From: Nocardia donostiensis | Lineage (GTDB): Bacteria > Actinomycetota > Actinomycetes > Mycobacteriales > Mycobacteriaceae | Length of the DNA: 64,000 nucleotides | Reading direction: 5' to 3' | NCBI RefSeq assembly: GCF_002081715.1 | Contig: NZ_MUKP01000027.1 | Location: forward strand, 1-64,000 | Shown: positions 19,646-28,249 of the stretch, one piece after another | How the letters are laid out: each line of letters opens with the position of its first letter | Numbering within the stretch: the first letter of the stretch is position 1 | Translations under genes and position numbers: made by a program | Notes under the pieces: generated by a model | Database searches by the model: none | The model's input: only the letters and a program-made list of their open reading frames with translations | What the model was told of the DNA's origin: nothing

Positions 19646-21145
19646 ATGCGTCGCTATGTGGCCGCTATCGACCAGGGCACGACCTCGAGCAGGTGCATCG
19701 TCTTCGACCGGCAGGGCCGCGTCGCCGGGATCTCCCAACGCGAGCACGAGCAGCTGTTCCCTCGCCCCGGCTGGGTCGAGCACGACCCCGAAACCCTATG
19801 GCGCAACACCGCATTAGTGCTGGGTGCAGCCTTGTCGGAGAACGGAATCGAAGCCGGGGAGATCGCCGCCGTCGGCGTCACCAATCAGCGCGAAACCACC
19901 GTGGTGTGGGAGCGGTCCACCGGTGCGCCGATCCACAACGCGATCGTCTGGCAGGACACCCGTACCGACCGGCTGTGCACCGAACTCGGTGGCGATATCG
20001 GCAGCGGACGCTACCAGGACCGCACCGGACTGCCGCTGTCCACCTACTTCTCCGGGCCGAAACTGCGCTGGATCCTCGACCACGTCGACGGGGCACGGGA
20101 ACGGGCCGAGGCAGGCGAACTGTGTTTCGGCACCATCGACAGCTGGGTGCTGTGGAATCTGACCGGGCAGCACATCACCGATGTGACCAACGCCTCGCGC
20201 ACCATGCTCATGGATCTGCGCACCCAGCAGTGGGACGAACAGATCTGCGCCGAGTTCGGTGTGCCCATGGCGATGCTGCCGCAGATTCGCAGCTCCTCAC
20301 AGGTTTACGCGGAAATCACCAGCGGTCCGCTGGCTGGTGTTCCGGTTGCCGGCATCCTCGGCGATCAGCAGGCCGCCACCTTCGGGCAGGCGTGCCTGTC
20401 CCCCGGGGATGCCAAGAACACCTACGGCACGGGCAATTTCATGCTGCTCAATACCGGGACCACGCCGGTGGTGAGCAAACACGGTCTGCTCACCACCGTG
20501 TGCTACCGGCTCGGCGACGAACCGGCGGTGTACGCACTGGAGGGTTCGATCGCGGTCACCGGCGCCCTGGTGCAGTGGTTCCGCGACAACCTCGGCATCA
20601 TTTCCGAGGCCGGCGAGATCGAACCGCTGGCGCGCAGCGTGGCCGACAACGGCGGCGCCTATATCGTCCCGGCGTTCTCCGGCTTGTTCGCCCCGCGCTG
20701 GCGGCCGGACGCGCGGGGTGTGATCGCCGGTCTCACCCGTTTCGTGAACAAAGGCCATCTCGCTCGCGCGGTGCTGGAATCGACCGCCTACCAGACCCGT
20801 GAGGTGATGGACGCCATGCGCGCCGACGCCGAGTCCGAGCGGCTGGACCTGGAGTTGAGCGAGCTCAAGGTGGACGGCGGCATGGTCGGCAATGATCTGC
20901 TCATGCAGTTCCAGGCCGATATCCTCGACCTGCCGGTGGTGCGTCCGATGGTGAACGAAACCACCGCGCTCGGCGCCGCCTACGCCGCCGGGCTCGCTGT
21001 CGGCTACTGGTCGGGCACCGACGATATCCGCGCGAACTGGTCCGCCGACAAAACCTGGCAGCCGGCCATGCCCGAGCCCGAACGCAAATCCCATATCGAC
21101 GCCTGGAACAAAGCGGTGGAGCGCACCTACCACTGGGCCGATTGA
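19646..21145 (+). CDS. glpK: Glycerol kinase
   Basis: Phosphorylates glycerol to sn-glycerol 3-phosphate, the GlpD substrate. 499 residues, the family norm. FGGY-kinase signatures: N-terminal [20 protein letters not shown] (phosphate 1 loop), [20 protein letters not shown] in the second lobe, the glycerol-contacting stretch [14 protein letters not shown], and [17 protein letters not shown]; the C-terminal [17 protein letters not shown] closes the nucleotide site. Start ATG is fixed by the conserved [12 protein letters not shown]. The gene ends one base before the stop of the convergent aminotransferase. In M. tuberculosis glpK lies elsewhere, so the glpD-glpK pairing distinguishes this genome. 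Confidence 0.96.
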   Translation: MRRYVAAIDQGTTSSRCIVFDRQGRVAGISQREHEQLFPRPGWVEHDPETLWRNTALVLGAALSENGIEAGEIAAVGVTNQRETTVVWERSTGAPIHNAIVWQDTRTDRLCTELGGDIGSGRYQDRTGLPLSTYFSGPKLRWILDHVDGARERAEAGELCFGTIDSWVLWNLTGQHITDVTNASRTMLMDLRTQQWDEQICAEFGVPMAMLPQIRSSSQVYAEITSGPLAGVPVAGILGDQQAATFGQACLSPGDAKNTYGTGNFMLLNTGTTPVVSKHGLLTTVCYRLGDEPAVYALEGSIAVTGALVQWFRDNLGIISEAGEIEPLARSVADNGGAYIVPAFSGLFAPRWRPDARGVIAGLTRFVNKGHLARAVLESTAYQTREVMDAMRADAESERLDLELSELKVDGGMVGNDLLMQFQADILDLPVVRPMVNETTALGAAYAAGLAVGYWSGTDDIRANWSADKTWQPAMPEPERKSHIDAWNKAVERTYHWAD

Positions 21146-21146
21146 G

Positions 21147-22322
21147 TTACTCGCTGACTCGTGCCAGGCGGGCGATCGCCTCGTCGAGGGCGCTGGGACT
21201 GGACGTGGTGAAGCACATGCGCAGGGCGTTCGGGTAGGCGGATTCCACGGCGAATGCTTGTCCTGGCACGTAGGCGACGCCTGCATCCAGCGCTTTCGGA
21301 AGCAGCGCACCGGTATCGGTTCCGTCGGTGAAGGCGGCCCAGACGAACATGCCACCGGCGGCTTTGCTGCAGGTCATGCGGTCGCCGAGCCTGGTGCGCA
21401 CCGAATGCGTCAGCGCCTTGGCACGTTCGGCGTACGCGGCACGGACGGTGCCGATATGGGCGGTGAGCCAGTCGGTGTCGGCGAGCAGTTCGGTGGTGAT
21501 CTGTTGGGTCAGCGCGGAACCGCACAGGTCGGCGCCCTGTTTGAGCAGTTCCACGGCGCGGCAGACGTGCGCTGGCGCAACCATCCAGCCGACACGCAGG
21601 GTGGGTGCCAGAATCTTCGACGCACTCGACAGCCGGATCACCTGCGGCGAATACACCGCCACCGGTTCCGGGGCGGGCCGGTCGAACCACAGCTCACCGT
21701 AGGGGTCGTCCTCGATCACCCAGAAGCCGTGGGTTTCGGCGAGCACCGCCAGTTCGCGGCGCCGGGCCGGGCTCATGGTCACCCCGCCCGGATTGTGGAA
21801 ATTGCTCACCGTATGCACCACTGCGGGTCGTTCGCCGCGTTCGAGCAGTTCGGTGAGCAGATCGACACGCAGTCCGTCGGCGTCCATCGGCACCGCAACG
21901 ATGCGCGCGCCCGCGGCGCGGAAGGCCTGCAACGCACCCACATAGGCCGGGTCTTCGACCACCACCAGGGCGCCCGGGTCGAGCAGCACCTCGGCCAGCA
22001 GCGACAGCGCCTGCTGGGAGCCGTGGGTGACGAACACCTCGTTCACCCCGACGGTCCGGCCGAGCCGCGCCGTTTCGCGTTCGGCGAGCACCGCGCGCAG
22101 CGGCCCCCAGCCGGGTGATTCGGTGTATTGCAGGCTTCCGGTACCGCGCAGCGCAGAATCGGCCGCGCGCGCGATGCGTTCGCCGGGCATCAATTCGGCG
22201 TCGGGCAGTCCGCCCGCGAGGCTGACGATATCGCCTCGGGCGGTGAGTTTCAGCAGGTCACGAATGGCCGAACTGGTGAGACCGGCCACCTTCGCGGCCA
22301 GCGGCGGGCTGAGCTGGGTCAT
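21147..22322 (-). CDS. PLP-dependent aminotransferase, class I/II (2-aminoadipate/aromatic aminotransferase-like)
   Basis: 391-residue fold-type I aminotransferase without the GntR domain of MocR proteins. Substrate-specificity region: DIVSLAGGLPDAELMP, LQYTESPGWGPLRAVLAERE. Catalytic features: VSNFHNPGGVTMSPARR, the Asp motif VIEDDPYGELWFD, and PLP lysine in SSASKILAPTLRVGWM. This pattern matches LysN-type 2-aminoadipate and valine-pyruvate-like aminotransferases; exact substrate unknown. The ATG at 22322 has CTGGAG at good spacing and starts with a conserved MTQLSPPLAAK; an ATG 13 codons upstream is within an inverted repeat and rejected. The upstream 90 bp contain two distinct inverted repeats, implying tight regulation. 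Confidence 0.88.
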   Translation of the reverse strand: MTQLSPPLAAKVAGLTSSAIRDLLKLTARGDIVSLAGGLPDAELMPGERIARAADSALRGTGSLQYTESPGWGPLRAVLAERETARLGRTVGVNEVFVTHGSQQALSLLAEVLLDPGALVVVEDPAYVGALQAFRAAGARIVAVPMDADGLRVDLLTELLERGERPAVVHTVSNFHNPGGVTMSPARRRELAVLAETHGFWVIEDDPYGELWFDRPAPEPVAVYSPQVIRLSSASKILAPTLRVGWMVAPAHVCRAVELLKQGADLCGSALTQQITTELLADTDWLTAHIGTVRAAYAERAKALTHSVRTRLGDRMTCSKAAGGMFVWAAFTDGTDTGALLPKALDAGVAYVPGQAFAVESAYPNALRMCFTTSSPSALDEAIARLARVSE

Positions 22323-22332
22323 GGAAGCTCCA

Positions 22333-22359
22333 GGGATTACGCGGAAAGCACGTAATCCC
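22333..22359 (-). promoter_or_regulatory. 9-bp-arm inverted repeat in the aminotransferase leader
   Basis: GGGATTACG (22333-22341) and CGTAATCCC (22351-22359) with a 9-bp spacer, ending about 10 bp before the start codon and overlapping the approach to the ribosome binding site. It could be a repressor operator or an RNA hairpin near the Shine-Dalgarno. Confidence 0.6.
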
Positions 22360-22394
22360 ACTGTCGCATACGCTTACCAGGATGTGAAATTGTT

Positions 22395-22409
22395 TCTCAA
22401 ATATTGAGA
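22395..22409 (-). promoter_or_regulatory. AT-rich palindrome upstream of the aminotransferase
   Basis: TCTCAAATATTGAGA at 22395-22409 is a perfect palindrome with 6-bp arms, between the stop of the upstream membrane protein gene and the aminotransferase. The half TTGAGA could double as a -35 on the minus strand. AT-richness is striking against the GC-rich background. Confidence 0.5.
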
Positions 22410-22410
22410 T

Positions 22411-23586
22411 TTATCGCTGGCCGATGGAGAAAAGCTGCGTCTTGCCGTCACGCTGGGCTGTGGTCACCGTCTGCCGATACACCGTGGTCGTACCATCCGG
22501 CCGGTGTTCGGTCAGATCCACATCGAAGGTGTCGGTAGCACGTTCGGTGATCCGCATACAGTGCGTCGTCCCCTTCGGGATCTGCTCGTCGATGGCGGCC
22601 TGGATCACCTCCGCCGAGGAGATGTTCTCCGCATCAGGGGCCACGAACTCGCGTGCCTTCTGGCCGTTGCGGTCAACGTAGAACGCGTGCTGGAAGCCGA
22701 GGATCGCGCCGGGACCGCTATCGGTGTCGCCCGCGCCGTTGCCCACCGTCACCTTGCCGTCCTGGCTGGCCGGGCAGCTCAACGCTGCGCTGGTGGTATC
22801 GGGCGGCGCCGGTGTCCCTGGTTCTCCACCGCTGGTCAGCAGCACGATCGACCCGATAACGACGGCCGCGGTGACCACTACACCACCGATCGCGATCAGG
22901 CGACCGTTCGACCGTTTCCGGCGTTGCGGACGTGCCAGGGCTTCGGTCACCGATTGCGGAGTGAGCCGCCGCGCGATCGGGTCATCGGCCCATGACAAAC
23001 CAGCAGGATCCTTGTCCGCCCCGGCAGAGCCTACGGTTTTCGGCGAGGCAGGCATACCGCCGGACGAGGTGGGGCGGTTCCACCAGGTGTCGAGGTCGTC
23101 GGCCTGACGACCCGCAGCAGGACCGGCCTCGGGCTGATTCCGGTCGGGCTGGGAGTGGCGCACCGTGCGGTCGTCGACCGGGTGCCGGACGGTCAGATTT
23201 TCCTCAGGTGCTACCGAATGCCGCACGGTACGCGAGTCGTCGGCGGGACGCTGCTGCGGTATCGACATCTCCGGGAACGTGCTGTCCGGCGCGCGGTACT
23301 GCGGGGGCGGCGGGGGCACGGTGGCGGGCGGTTCCGGCGGGGTTTCCGAAGCGGGCCGCCAGGTCAGCTCCGGATTCTCCGGCGCGGGCTCGGGCCGCCA
23401 CAGCGCCTGGGAGTCGTCGTCGCCCGGGCCGAATTGCGCATCGCCCGCACCGAACGCCGAATCGGCGGGCCCGAACCCCGAATCTGCAGGCCCGAAATCG
23501 GAGAACGACTGCCCGGCCGCGCCAGGTGAGGGACCGAAGTCCGCCCGATCGGATCTGCTGTCCTTGCCTTCGGTCTCCCCGGCCAC
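22411..23586 (-). CDS. Single-pass membrane protein with long disordered N-terminus, unknown function
   Basis: About 391 residues. The N-terminal 230 residues are low complexity, with repeats of F-G-P/A-G/A-D type (DFGPADSGFGPADSAFGAGD) and of RTVRHS/LTVRHP type (three or four copies around residues 120-155). A basic stretch (RPQRRKRSNGR) precedes one transmembrane helix (about residues 252-275, IAIGGVVVTAAVVIGSIVLLTS). The C-terminal 115 residues are probably outside the cell and contain two cysteines (LSCPAS, THCMRI) and a conserved-looking domain ending in a beta pattern. Start GTG at 23586 has GGGAGAGG before it; the open frame continues upstream but through the terminator of the preceding gene. 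I recognise no family. Confidence 0.75.
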   Translation of the reverse strand: MAGETEGKDSRSDRADFGPSPGAAGQSFSDFGPADSGFGPADSAFGAGDAQFGPGDDDSQALWRPEPAPENPELTWRPASETPPEPPATVPPPPPQYRAPDSTFPEMSIPQQRPADDSRTVRHSVAPEENLTVRHPVDDRTVRHSQPDRNQPEAGPAAGRQADDLDTWWNRPTSSGGMPASPKTVGSAGADKDPAGLSWADDPIARRLTPQSVTEALARPQRRKRSNGRLIAIGGVVVTAAVVIGSIVLLTSGGEPGTPAPPDTTSAALSCPASQDGKVTVGNGAGDTDSGPGAILGFQHAFYVDRNGQKAREFVAPDAENISSAEVIQAAIDEQIPKGTTHCMRITERATDTFDVDLTEHRPDGTTTVYRQTVTTAQRDGKTQLFSIGQR

Positions 23587-23607
23587 ACCCAATCCTCTCC
23601 CAGGACA

Positions 23608-23645
23608 CATGGGTGGGGCGGTCGCGAACGACCGCCCCACCCATG
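23608..23645 (-). terminator. 17-bp-arm terminator after the secreted Pro-rich gene
   Basis: Perfect inverted repeat: CATGGGTGGGGCGGTCG (23608-23624), loop CGAA, complementary arm 23629-23645. It starts 13 bp past the stop of the minus-strand secreted-protein gene and 22 bp before the start of the next one, separating the two transcripts. Confidence 0.85.
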
Positions 23646-23657
23646 ACTCGGCTCGTG

Positions 23658-24725
23658 TCAGTACTGGAGTGAACCACCCCACTGGGTGGTCACGCCAGCG
23701 ACGTTGATCGTCTGCGGCGCGATATCACCCGGCGGGAGCAGCGCGGGCGGCTGGAAGTTCGCCGCCGCCTCCAGCGCGGCAGCCCCACCTGGCTGCGCGG
23801 CGATCCAATGCTCCACGGCGGCCTTGGCCGCGTTCAGCTGAGTGGTGTCGATCATATGGGTGGCCTTGTTGTCCGGCAGTCCCTGGCCGCCGGTGAAGGT
23901 GGACACCTTGATCGTGTTCACATCGAGGAATTCGACCGAGATACCGGCCTCGCCCGCCCCCTCCGGAGTGGCGTAGCCGACGGTGCCGACATACCCCGCG
24001 TCGTTGCGGAAGTGATGGGTGTTGGCGACATGGCCCGGGATCAGGGTGCCGCCGTCGATGGCCGCACCGATCTCCGCGTGCGGACCGGTCATCTCGACAA
24101 CCGGCGCGGGCGGAGCGGCCTCGTTACGCGGCGCCTGCCACTGCTGCGGCTGCACCAGCGTCTCCATCTCCGGATCGGTGGCCTGGGCGTTGTCTCCGGA
24201 AGGCGCGGCGCCGTCGGAGTTCTCGGCATCCGGAGCATCGGCACCTTCCGCGCCCGGCTCGGTTTCCGCTTCGGGCCGGTTGGGATCCTGCTCCCCCGGC
24301 TGGCGGTCCTGCTCGATCACCGGCTGCACCGGGTTCGGCTGGCCGGGCACCGGCAGCGGTGCGACACGCGGTGTGGTGACACCCGGCTGGGTGGGCGCGG
24401 TCAGGTTGTCCTGCTCCCGCTCCTGGCCTGGCTGGTTCGGCTTCGGTGTGGTGACACCCGGCTGGCTCGGCGTAGGTGGCGTCGCCGGATCGTCCTGGCC
24501 CTGTACCCCCGGCTGCTGAACACCGGGCTCGGTGGTCTCCGGACTGTTCTGGGTGTCGGTGGTACCCGGCTGCGCCGGGCCGGGTGTGCCCGGTGTGGTC
24601 GGCTGATCGTTCGGAACGGCCCCCGCCGGCGAGGCGAAGAACGTGGCCACGGCGGCCGCAGTGGCCAGCGGCAGCGAAGTACTGGCCATGGCTCGGTGCG
24701 TCCGACTCGGCTTGCGATGTTTCAC
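23658..24725 (-). CDS. Secreted Pro/Gln/Thr-rich protein with C-terminal globular domain
   Basis: About 355 residues with a cleavable signal peptide (KHRKPSRTHRAMA, hydrophobic LPLATAAAVATFFA, cleavage after SPAGA). Residues about 35-200 are low complexity with motifs QPGVTTP (twice) and PGxxxP runs, rich in Asp/Glu further on. The C-terminal 150 residues form a globular domain (GAAIDGGTLIPGHVANTHHF, GYVGTVGYATPEGAGEAGIS, HMIDTTQLNAAKAAVEHWI) without a family I recognise. GTG at 24725 is chosen because it begins the basic signal-peptide region; an upstream ATG at 24770 would add 15 residues. Likely wall-associated or released. It ends in a strong terminator before the next membrane protein gene. 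Confidence 0.78.
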   Translation of the reverse strand: MKHRKPSRTHRAMASTSLPLATAAAVATFFASPAGAVPNDQPTTPGTPGPAQPGTTDTQNSPETTEPGVQQPGVQGQDDPATPPTPSQPGVTTPKPNQPGQEREQDNLTAPTQPGVTTPRVAPLPVPGQPNPVQPVIEQDRQPGEQDPNRPEAETEPGAEGADAPDAENSDGAAPSGDNAQATDPEMETLVQPQQWQAPRNEAAPPAPVVEMTGPHAEIGAAIDGGTLIPGHVANTHHFRNDAGYVGTVGYATPEGAGEAGISVEFLDVNTIKVSTFTGGQGLPDNKATHMIDTTQLNAAKAAVEHWIAAQPGGAAALEAAANFQPPALLPPGDIAPQTINVAGVTTQWGGSLQY

Positions 24726-25051
24726 TTTTCGCCCAATCTCTTTCCCGGGTACGGACCCGCCGGGCCGCACTCAGTTGTCCACAATGAGACGCGCACCTGC
24801 GTAACGGCCCGGGGGCCGTTCGCCGTTCGCGCCCGGAAAGGACGAGTCCCCCTGACAACAAACCTCGCGACCGCCCGCCGATCGCATCTCTGCGGGGAAG
24901 TGAACCACAAGTATGCGCTGCTGGCAACGTGACGAATCTATGCAGGCGCCATGGCGTCTCGCGGATATCCGCTCTCTGGCCAAGCCACAGACGGTTACGG
25001 ACCGGTCCAGGCAGAACATCGCAGGCTGCCGCCGAGGCCGAACCGGTGTTT
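24726..25051. other. Intergenic region between secreted-protein gene and lpdA
   Basis: 326 bp; it contains the promoter of the secreted-protein gene and the 3' flank of lpdA, both on the minus strand. No terminator hairpin, operator palindrome or small gene stands out. Confidence 0.45.
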
Positions 25052-26464
25052 TCAATCCAGGTCGTCGTGCCGCATGAGCTGGCGCGCGGCCTCGGTGACC
25101 GAACCGGTCAGCGACGGGTACACCGAGAACGTCTGCGCCAGATCGTTGACCGTCAGATTGTTCTGCACCGCCATCGCGATCGGCAGGATCAACTCGGAGG
25201 CGATCGGCGCGACGACGACACCGCCGATCACCACACCGGTCGCTGGTCGACAGAAGATCTTGACGAAACCGCGCCGCAGGCTCGACATCTTGGCACGCGG
25301 GTTGGTGTTCAATGGCAACATCACCGTGCGCGCGGGCACCTCACCGTTGTCGATGGCGGTCTGGCCGACTCCGACGGTGGCGATCTCCGGGCGGGTGAAC
25401 ACCGCGGAGGCGACGGTTTTGAGCCGGATCGGGTTCACCCCCTCCCCGAGCGCGTGATACATCGCGATCCGGCCCTGCATGGCCGCAACCGACGCCAGCG
25501 GCAGCAATCCGGTGCAGTCGCCTGCGGCGTACACGCCCGGCACCCCGGTCCGCGAAACCCGGTCGACTCGAAGATATCCGCCGCGGTCGAGTTCGATGCC
25601 GACACGTTCCAGGCCCAGATCATCGGTATTGGGCGTCGAGCCGACCGTCATCAGAGCATGCGAGCCGGTGACGGTGCGGCCGTCGGACAGAGTGACCACC
25701 ACCCCGCCAGCCCCCTCTTCGGTACGCCGGACCGATTCGGCGCGCGCGTGCTTGACCAGCTCCACCCCGCGTTCGGCGAACGCGTCCTCTAGTACCAGCG
25801 CGGCGTCCGCGTCCTCATGCGGCAGCACCCGATCCCGGCTGGACACCAGGATCACCCGCACGCCCATTTCGGTGTAGGCGGAAACGAACTCGGCACCGGT
25901 GACACCGGAACCGACCACCACCAGCGTTCGGGGCAGCTCGTCGAGGTCGTAGAGCTGACGCCAGTTCAGGATCCGTTCACCGTCCGGTTCCGCACCGGGC
26001 AACACCCGCGGGCTGGCGCCGGTGGCGATCAGCACCACATCGGCCTCCAGGATCTCCTCCTCACCGTCGCCGAGCCGTGCCTCGACGCGGTGCGCCCGGA
26101 GCCCGGAGGTCCGGTCAAGCAGCCTGGCGCGGCCCGCGAGTACTCGCACCCCCGCGCCCTGCAGTTTGGACCGGATATCGGCCGACTGCGCCAACGCCAG
26201 CGCCTTGACCCGCTCGTTCACCTCCGGCACCCGAACCTTGGCCTGACTGGGATCGAGACGGATACCCAGGTCACGGGCCCGACGCAGATCGGTACGCACC
26301 CCGGTGGAGGCGATGAACGTCTTGGAGGGCACACAATCCCACAGCACACAGGCCCCGCCGATGCCCTCGGAGTCGATCAGCGTGACCTGCGCCCCGTGCT
26401 GGGCTGCTACCAGCGCCGCCTCGTATCCGGCCGGTCCGCCGCCGATGATCGCAATGCGGGTCAT
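25052..26464 (-). CDS. lpdA: LpdA-type NAD(P)H:quinone reductase (lipoamide dehydrogenase homologue)
   Basis: 470-residue two-dinucleotide-binding flavoprotein. FAD motif IAIIGGGPAGYEAALVAAQHG at the N-terminus, the redox-disulfide region GGACVLWDCVPSKTF (both cysteines kept), NAD(P) motif LVVVGSGVTGAEFVSAYTE, and second FAD contact VYAAGDCTG. The C-terminal dimer interface reads FSVYPSLTGS where true lipoamide dehydrogenases have HAHPT...E, so the catalytic His-Glu pair is missing. This is the hallmark of M. tuberculosis LpdA (Rv3303c), which is a quinone reductase and not a lipoamide dehydrogenase. A GGAGG-like site precedes the ATG. Divergent from the cyclotransferase gene, as in M. tuberculosis (Rv3304). 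Confidence 0.92.
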   Translation of the reverse strand: MTRIAIIGGGPAGYEAALVAAQHGAQVTLIDSEGIGGACVLWDCVPSKTFIASTGVRTDLRRARDLGIRLDPSQAKVRVPEVNERVKALALAQSADIRSKLQGAGVRVLAGRARLLDRTSGLRAHRVEARLGDGEEEILEADVVLIATGASPRVLPGAEPDGERILNWRQLYDLDELPRTLVVVGSGVTGAEFVSAYTEMGVRVILVSSRDRVLPHEDADAALVLEDAFAERGVELVKHARAESVRRTEEGAGGVVVTLSDGRTVTGSHALMTVGSTPNTDDLGLERVGIELDRGGYLRVDRVSRTGVPGVYAAGDCTGLLPLASVAAMQGRIAMYHALGEGVNPIRLKTVASAVFTRPEIATVGVGQTAIDNGEVPARTVMLPLNTNPRAKMSSLRRGFVKIFCRPATGVVIGGVVVAPIASELILPIAMAVQNNLTVNDLAQTFSVYPSLTGSVTEAARQLMRHDDLD

Positions 26465-26586
26465 GGGTACCTCCGCTCGAACCTTCTGACCGGGATCTCC
26501 GGCACTCGGTAACGGTAACTGGCCTGGCCTGCCCCGGCTCGCTCGGTTGCCGGTGTGCCACGGCGGCCGCTGATACCCTTCACCTC

Positions 26587-27066
26587 GTGCCGATCTACGC
26601 CGCCTATGGGTCCAATATGGACTCGACCCAGATGCTCGAGCGCTGCCCGCACTCCCCCATGTTCGGGACGGGTTGGTTGGAGGGCTGGCGTCTCACCTTC
26701 AGCGGGGACGACATCGGCTGGGAGGGACCGCTGGCCACGGTGGTGGAGGAGCCGGGTTCTCGGGTGTTCGTCGTGCTCTACGACGTCTCCCCCGAAGACG
26801 AGCAGCGCCTGGACCGCTGGGAGGGCTCGGATTTCGGGATCCACCGCAAGATCCGGCTGCGGGTGACCCCGAACCCCGGCAGTGGCACCGAACCGATCCT
26901 GGCCTGGCTCTATGTGCTCGACGCCTATGAGGGCGGGCTGCCGTCGGCCCGCTACCTTGGCGTGATGGCCGATGCCGCGGAGAAGGCGGGCGCGCCCGAG
27001 GAATACGTGCACGCCCTGCGCACCCGCAACAGCCGCAACGTCGGCCCCGGAAACAACTTCAGCTGA
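26587..27066 (+). CDS. Gamma-glutamylcyclotransferase-like protein (Rv3304-type)
   Basis: 159-residue GGCT/AIG2-fold protein. N-terminal substrate-loop motif YAAYGSNMDSTQM corresponds to the YGSN signature; the catalytic-acid glutamate is probably in WEGSDFG (about residue 80). C-terminal GPGNNFS is also conserved in this group. It may release 5-oxoproline from gamma-glutamyl amines, but family members have diverse or unknown substrates. GTG start at 26587. The 3' end overlaps the stop of the convergent amidohydrolase by 8 bp. Confidence 0.83.
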   Translation: MPIYAAYGSNMDSTQMLERCPHSPMFGTGWLEGWRLTFSGDDIGWEGPLATVVEEPGSRVFVVLYDVSPEDEQRLDRWEGSDFGIHRKIRLRVTPNPGSGTEPILAWLYVLDAYEGGLPSARYLGVMADAAEKAGAPEEYVHALRTRNSRNVGPGNNFS

Positions 27067-28249
27067 CGCCCAGCGCGATATTGGTCATGGTGCGCACACC
27101 GATGGCCAGCGCCCGCTCGTCGAGGTCGAAGGTGGGCTGATGCAGGTCGAGCTGTTCGCCCTGCCCCGACCAGACACCGAGCCGCGCCATTGCGCCCGGG
27201 ACTTCCTCCAGATACCAGGAGAAATCCTCACCGCCGCCGGACTGCGGAGTGTCGGCGAGCGTGCCTGGACCCACCGCACGGATGGCGTCTTCGAAGATCC
27301 GGGTGGATTCGGGGTCGTTGACCACCGGCGGCACACCGCGCCTATAGTTCAGCTGATAGCGCACCCCGGTGGGCGCGAGCAGCCCGTCGACGATCTCGTT
27401 CACCATCGGTTCCAGCAGCGACCACGTCGGGTGATCACCGGTGCGGATGGTTCCGGTGAGCATGCCGGTCTGTGGGATGGCGTTGGGTGCCTTGCCCGCG
27501 CTCACCGCACCCCACACCATCACCGTGCTGGTACGCGGATCGATGCGGCGGCTGAGCAGCCCGGGCAGGCCGGTGATCACGGTGCCGATCGCGTAGACCA
27601 GATCGCTGGTCAGATGCGGGCGCGACGTGTGGCCGCCTGGGGAATCCAGCACCAGTTCGACGGTGTCGGCGGCCGAGGTGATGGCGCCCACCCTGATACC
27701 GACCTTGCCGACTTCCAGCCGCGGATCGCAGTGCAGCGCGAAGATCCGTTCGACACCCTCCATCGCGCCGGTCGCGACCACGTCCAGCGCGCCGCCCGGC
27801 ATGACCTCCTCGGCGGGCTGGAAGATCAGCCGCACACCGGCCGGCAGTTCCAGGTCGGCCAGCGCGAGCGCGGTACCGAGCAGGATGGTGGTGTGCGCAT
27901 CGTGACCGCAGGCGTGTGAGACGCCGGGCACGGTGGAAGCGAATTCGAGTCCGGTGAATTCCTGCAGCGGCAGGGCGTCCATATCGGCGCGCAGCGCGAT
28001 CCGGGGCGTATCGGGGCCGATATCACAGATCAGGCCGGTGCCGCCGGGCAGCACATGCGGGGTGAGTCCCGCCTTGGTGAGCCAGGCGCCGACGAATTCG
28101 GTGGTCGCGAACTCGGTGCGCGACAATTCCGGATTGGCATGGATATGCCTGCGCCATTGGACGAGGTCGACCGTGTGCTCGGCCAGCCAGGCCTCGACCG
28201 CGTCCACCGCGTCCTGCCCGATCCGCACCGAACGGCCGGTTGTACTCAC
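27059..28249 (-). CDS. amiA1: M20-family amidohydrolase (amiA1-like)
   Basis: 396-residue di-metal peptidase of clan MH, M20D branch (N-acyl-amino acid/IAA-amino-acid hydrolases). Features: WRRHIHANPELS near the N-terminus, metal-binding ALRADMDALPL, HACGHDAHTTILLG, the catalytic/metal glutamates in FQPAEEVMPGGA, and a C-terminal ligand histidine region GGEDFSWYLEEVPG. An inserted lid domain (GGHTSRPH) is typical. Start is a GTG overlapping the upstream gene's stop by four bases (GTGA), so the two amidohydrolases are coupled. Order corresponds to M. tuberculosis amiA1-amiB1. Substrate is likely an N-acylated amino acid or peptide; not determined. Confidence 0.9.
   Translation of the reverse strand: MSTTGRSVRIGQDAVDAVEAWLAEHTVDLVQWRRHIHANPELSRTEFATTEFVGAWLTKAGLTPHVLPGGTGLICDIGPDTPRIALRADMDALPLQEFTGLEFASTVPGVSHACGHDAHTTILLGTALALADLELPAGVRLIFQPAEEVMPGGALDVVATGAMEGVERIFALHCDPRLEVGKVGIRVGAITSAADTVELVLDSPGGHTSRPHLTSDLVYAIGTVITGLPGLLSRRIDPRTSTVMVWGAVSAGKAPNAIPQTGMLTGTIRTGDHPTWSLLEPMVNEIVDGLLAPTGVRYQLNYRRGVPPVVNDPESTRIFEDAIRAVGPGTLADTPQSGGGEDFSWYLEEVPGAMARLGVWSGQGEQLDLHQPTFDLDERALAIGVRTMTNIALGVS

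Noticed and set aside
18445-20802. 785-residue plus-strand frame antisense to glpD and overlapping glpK
   Set aside because: Shadow of two well-supported genes; Arg/His/Asp-rich with no family features.
24300-24520. Repeated QPGVTTP-coding DNA as a possible CRISPR or mobile repeat
   Set aside because: The repeats are in frame within a coding region and degenerate at third positions; they are protein repeats.
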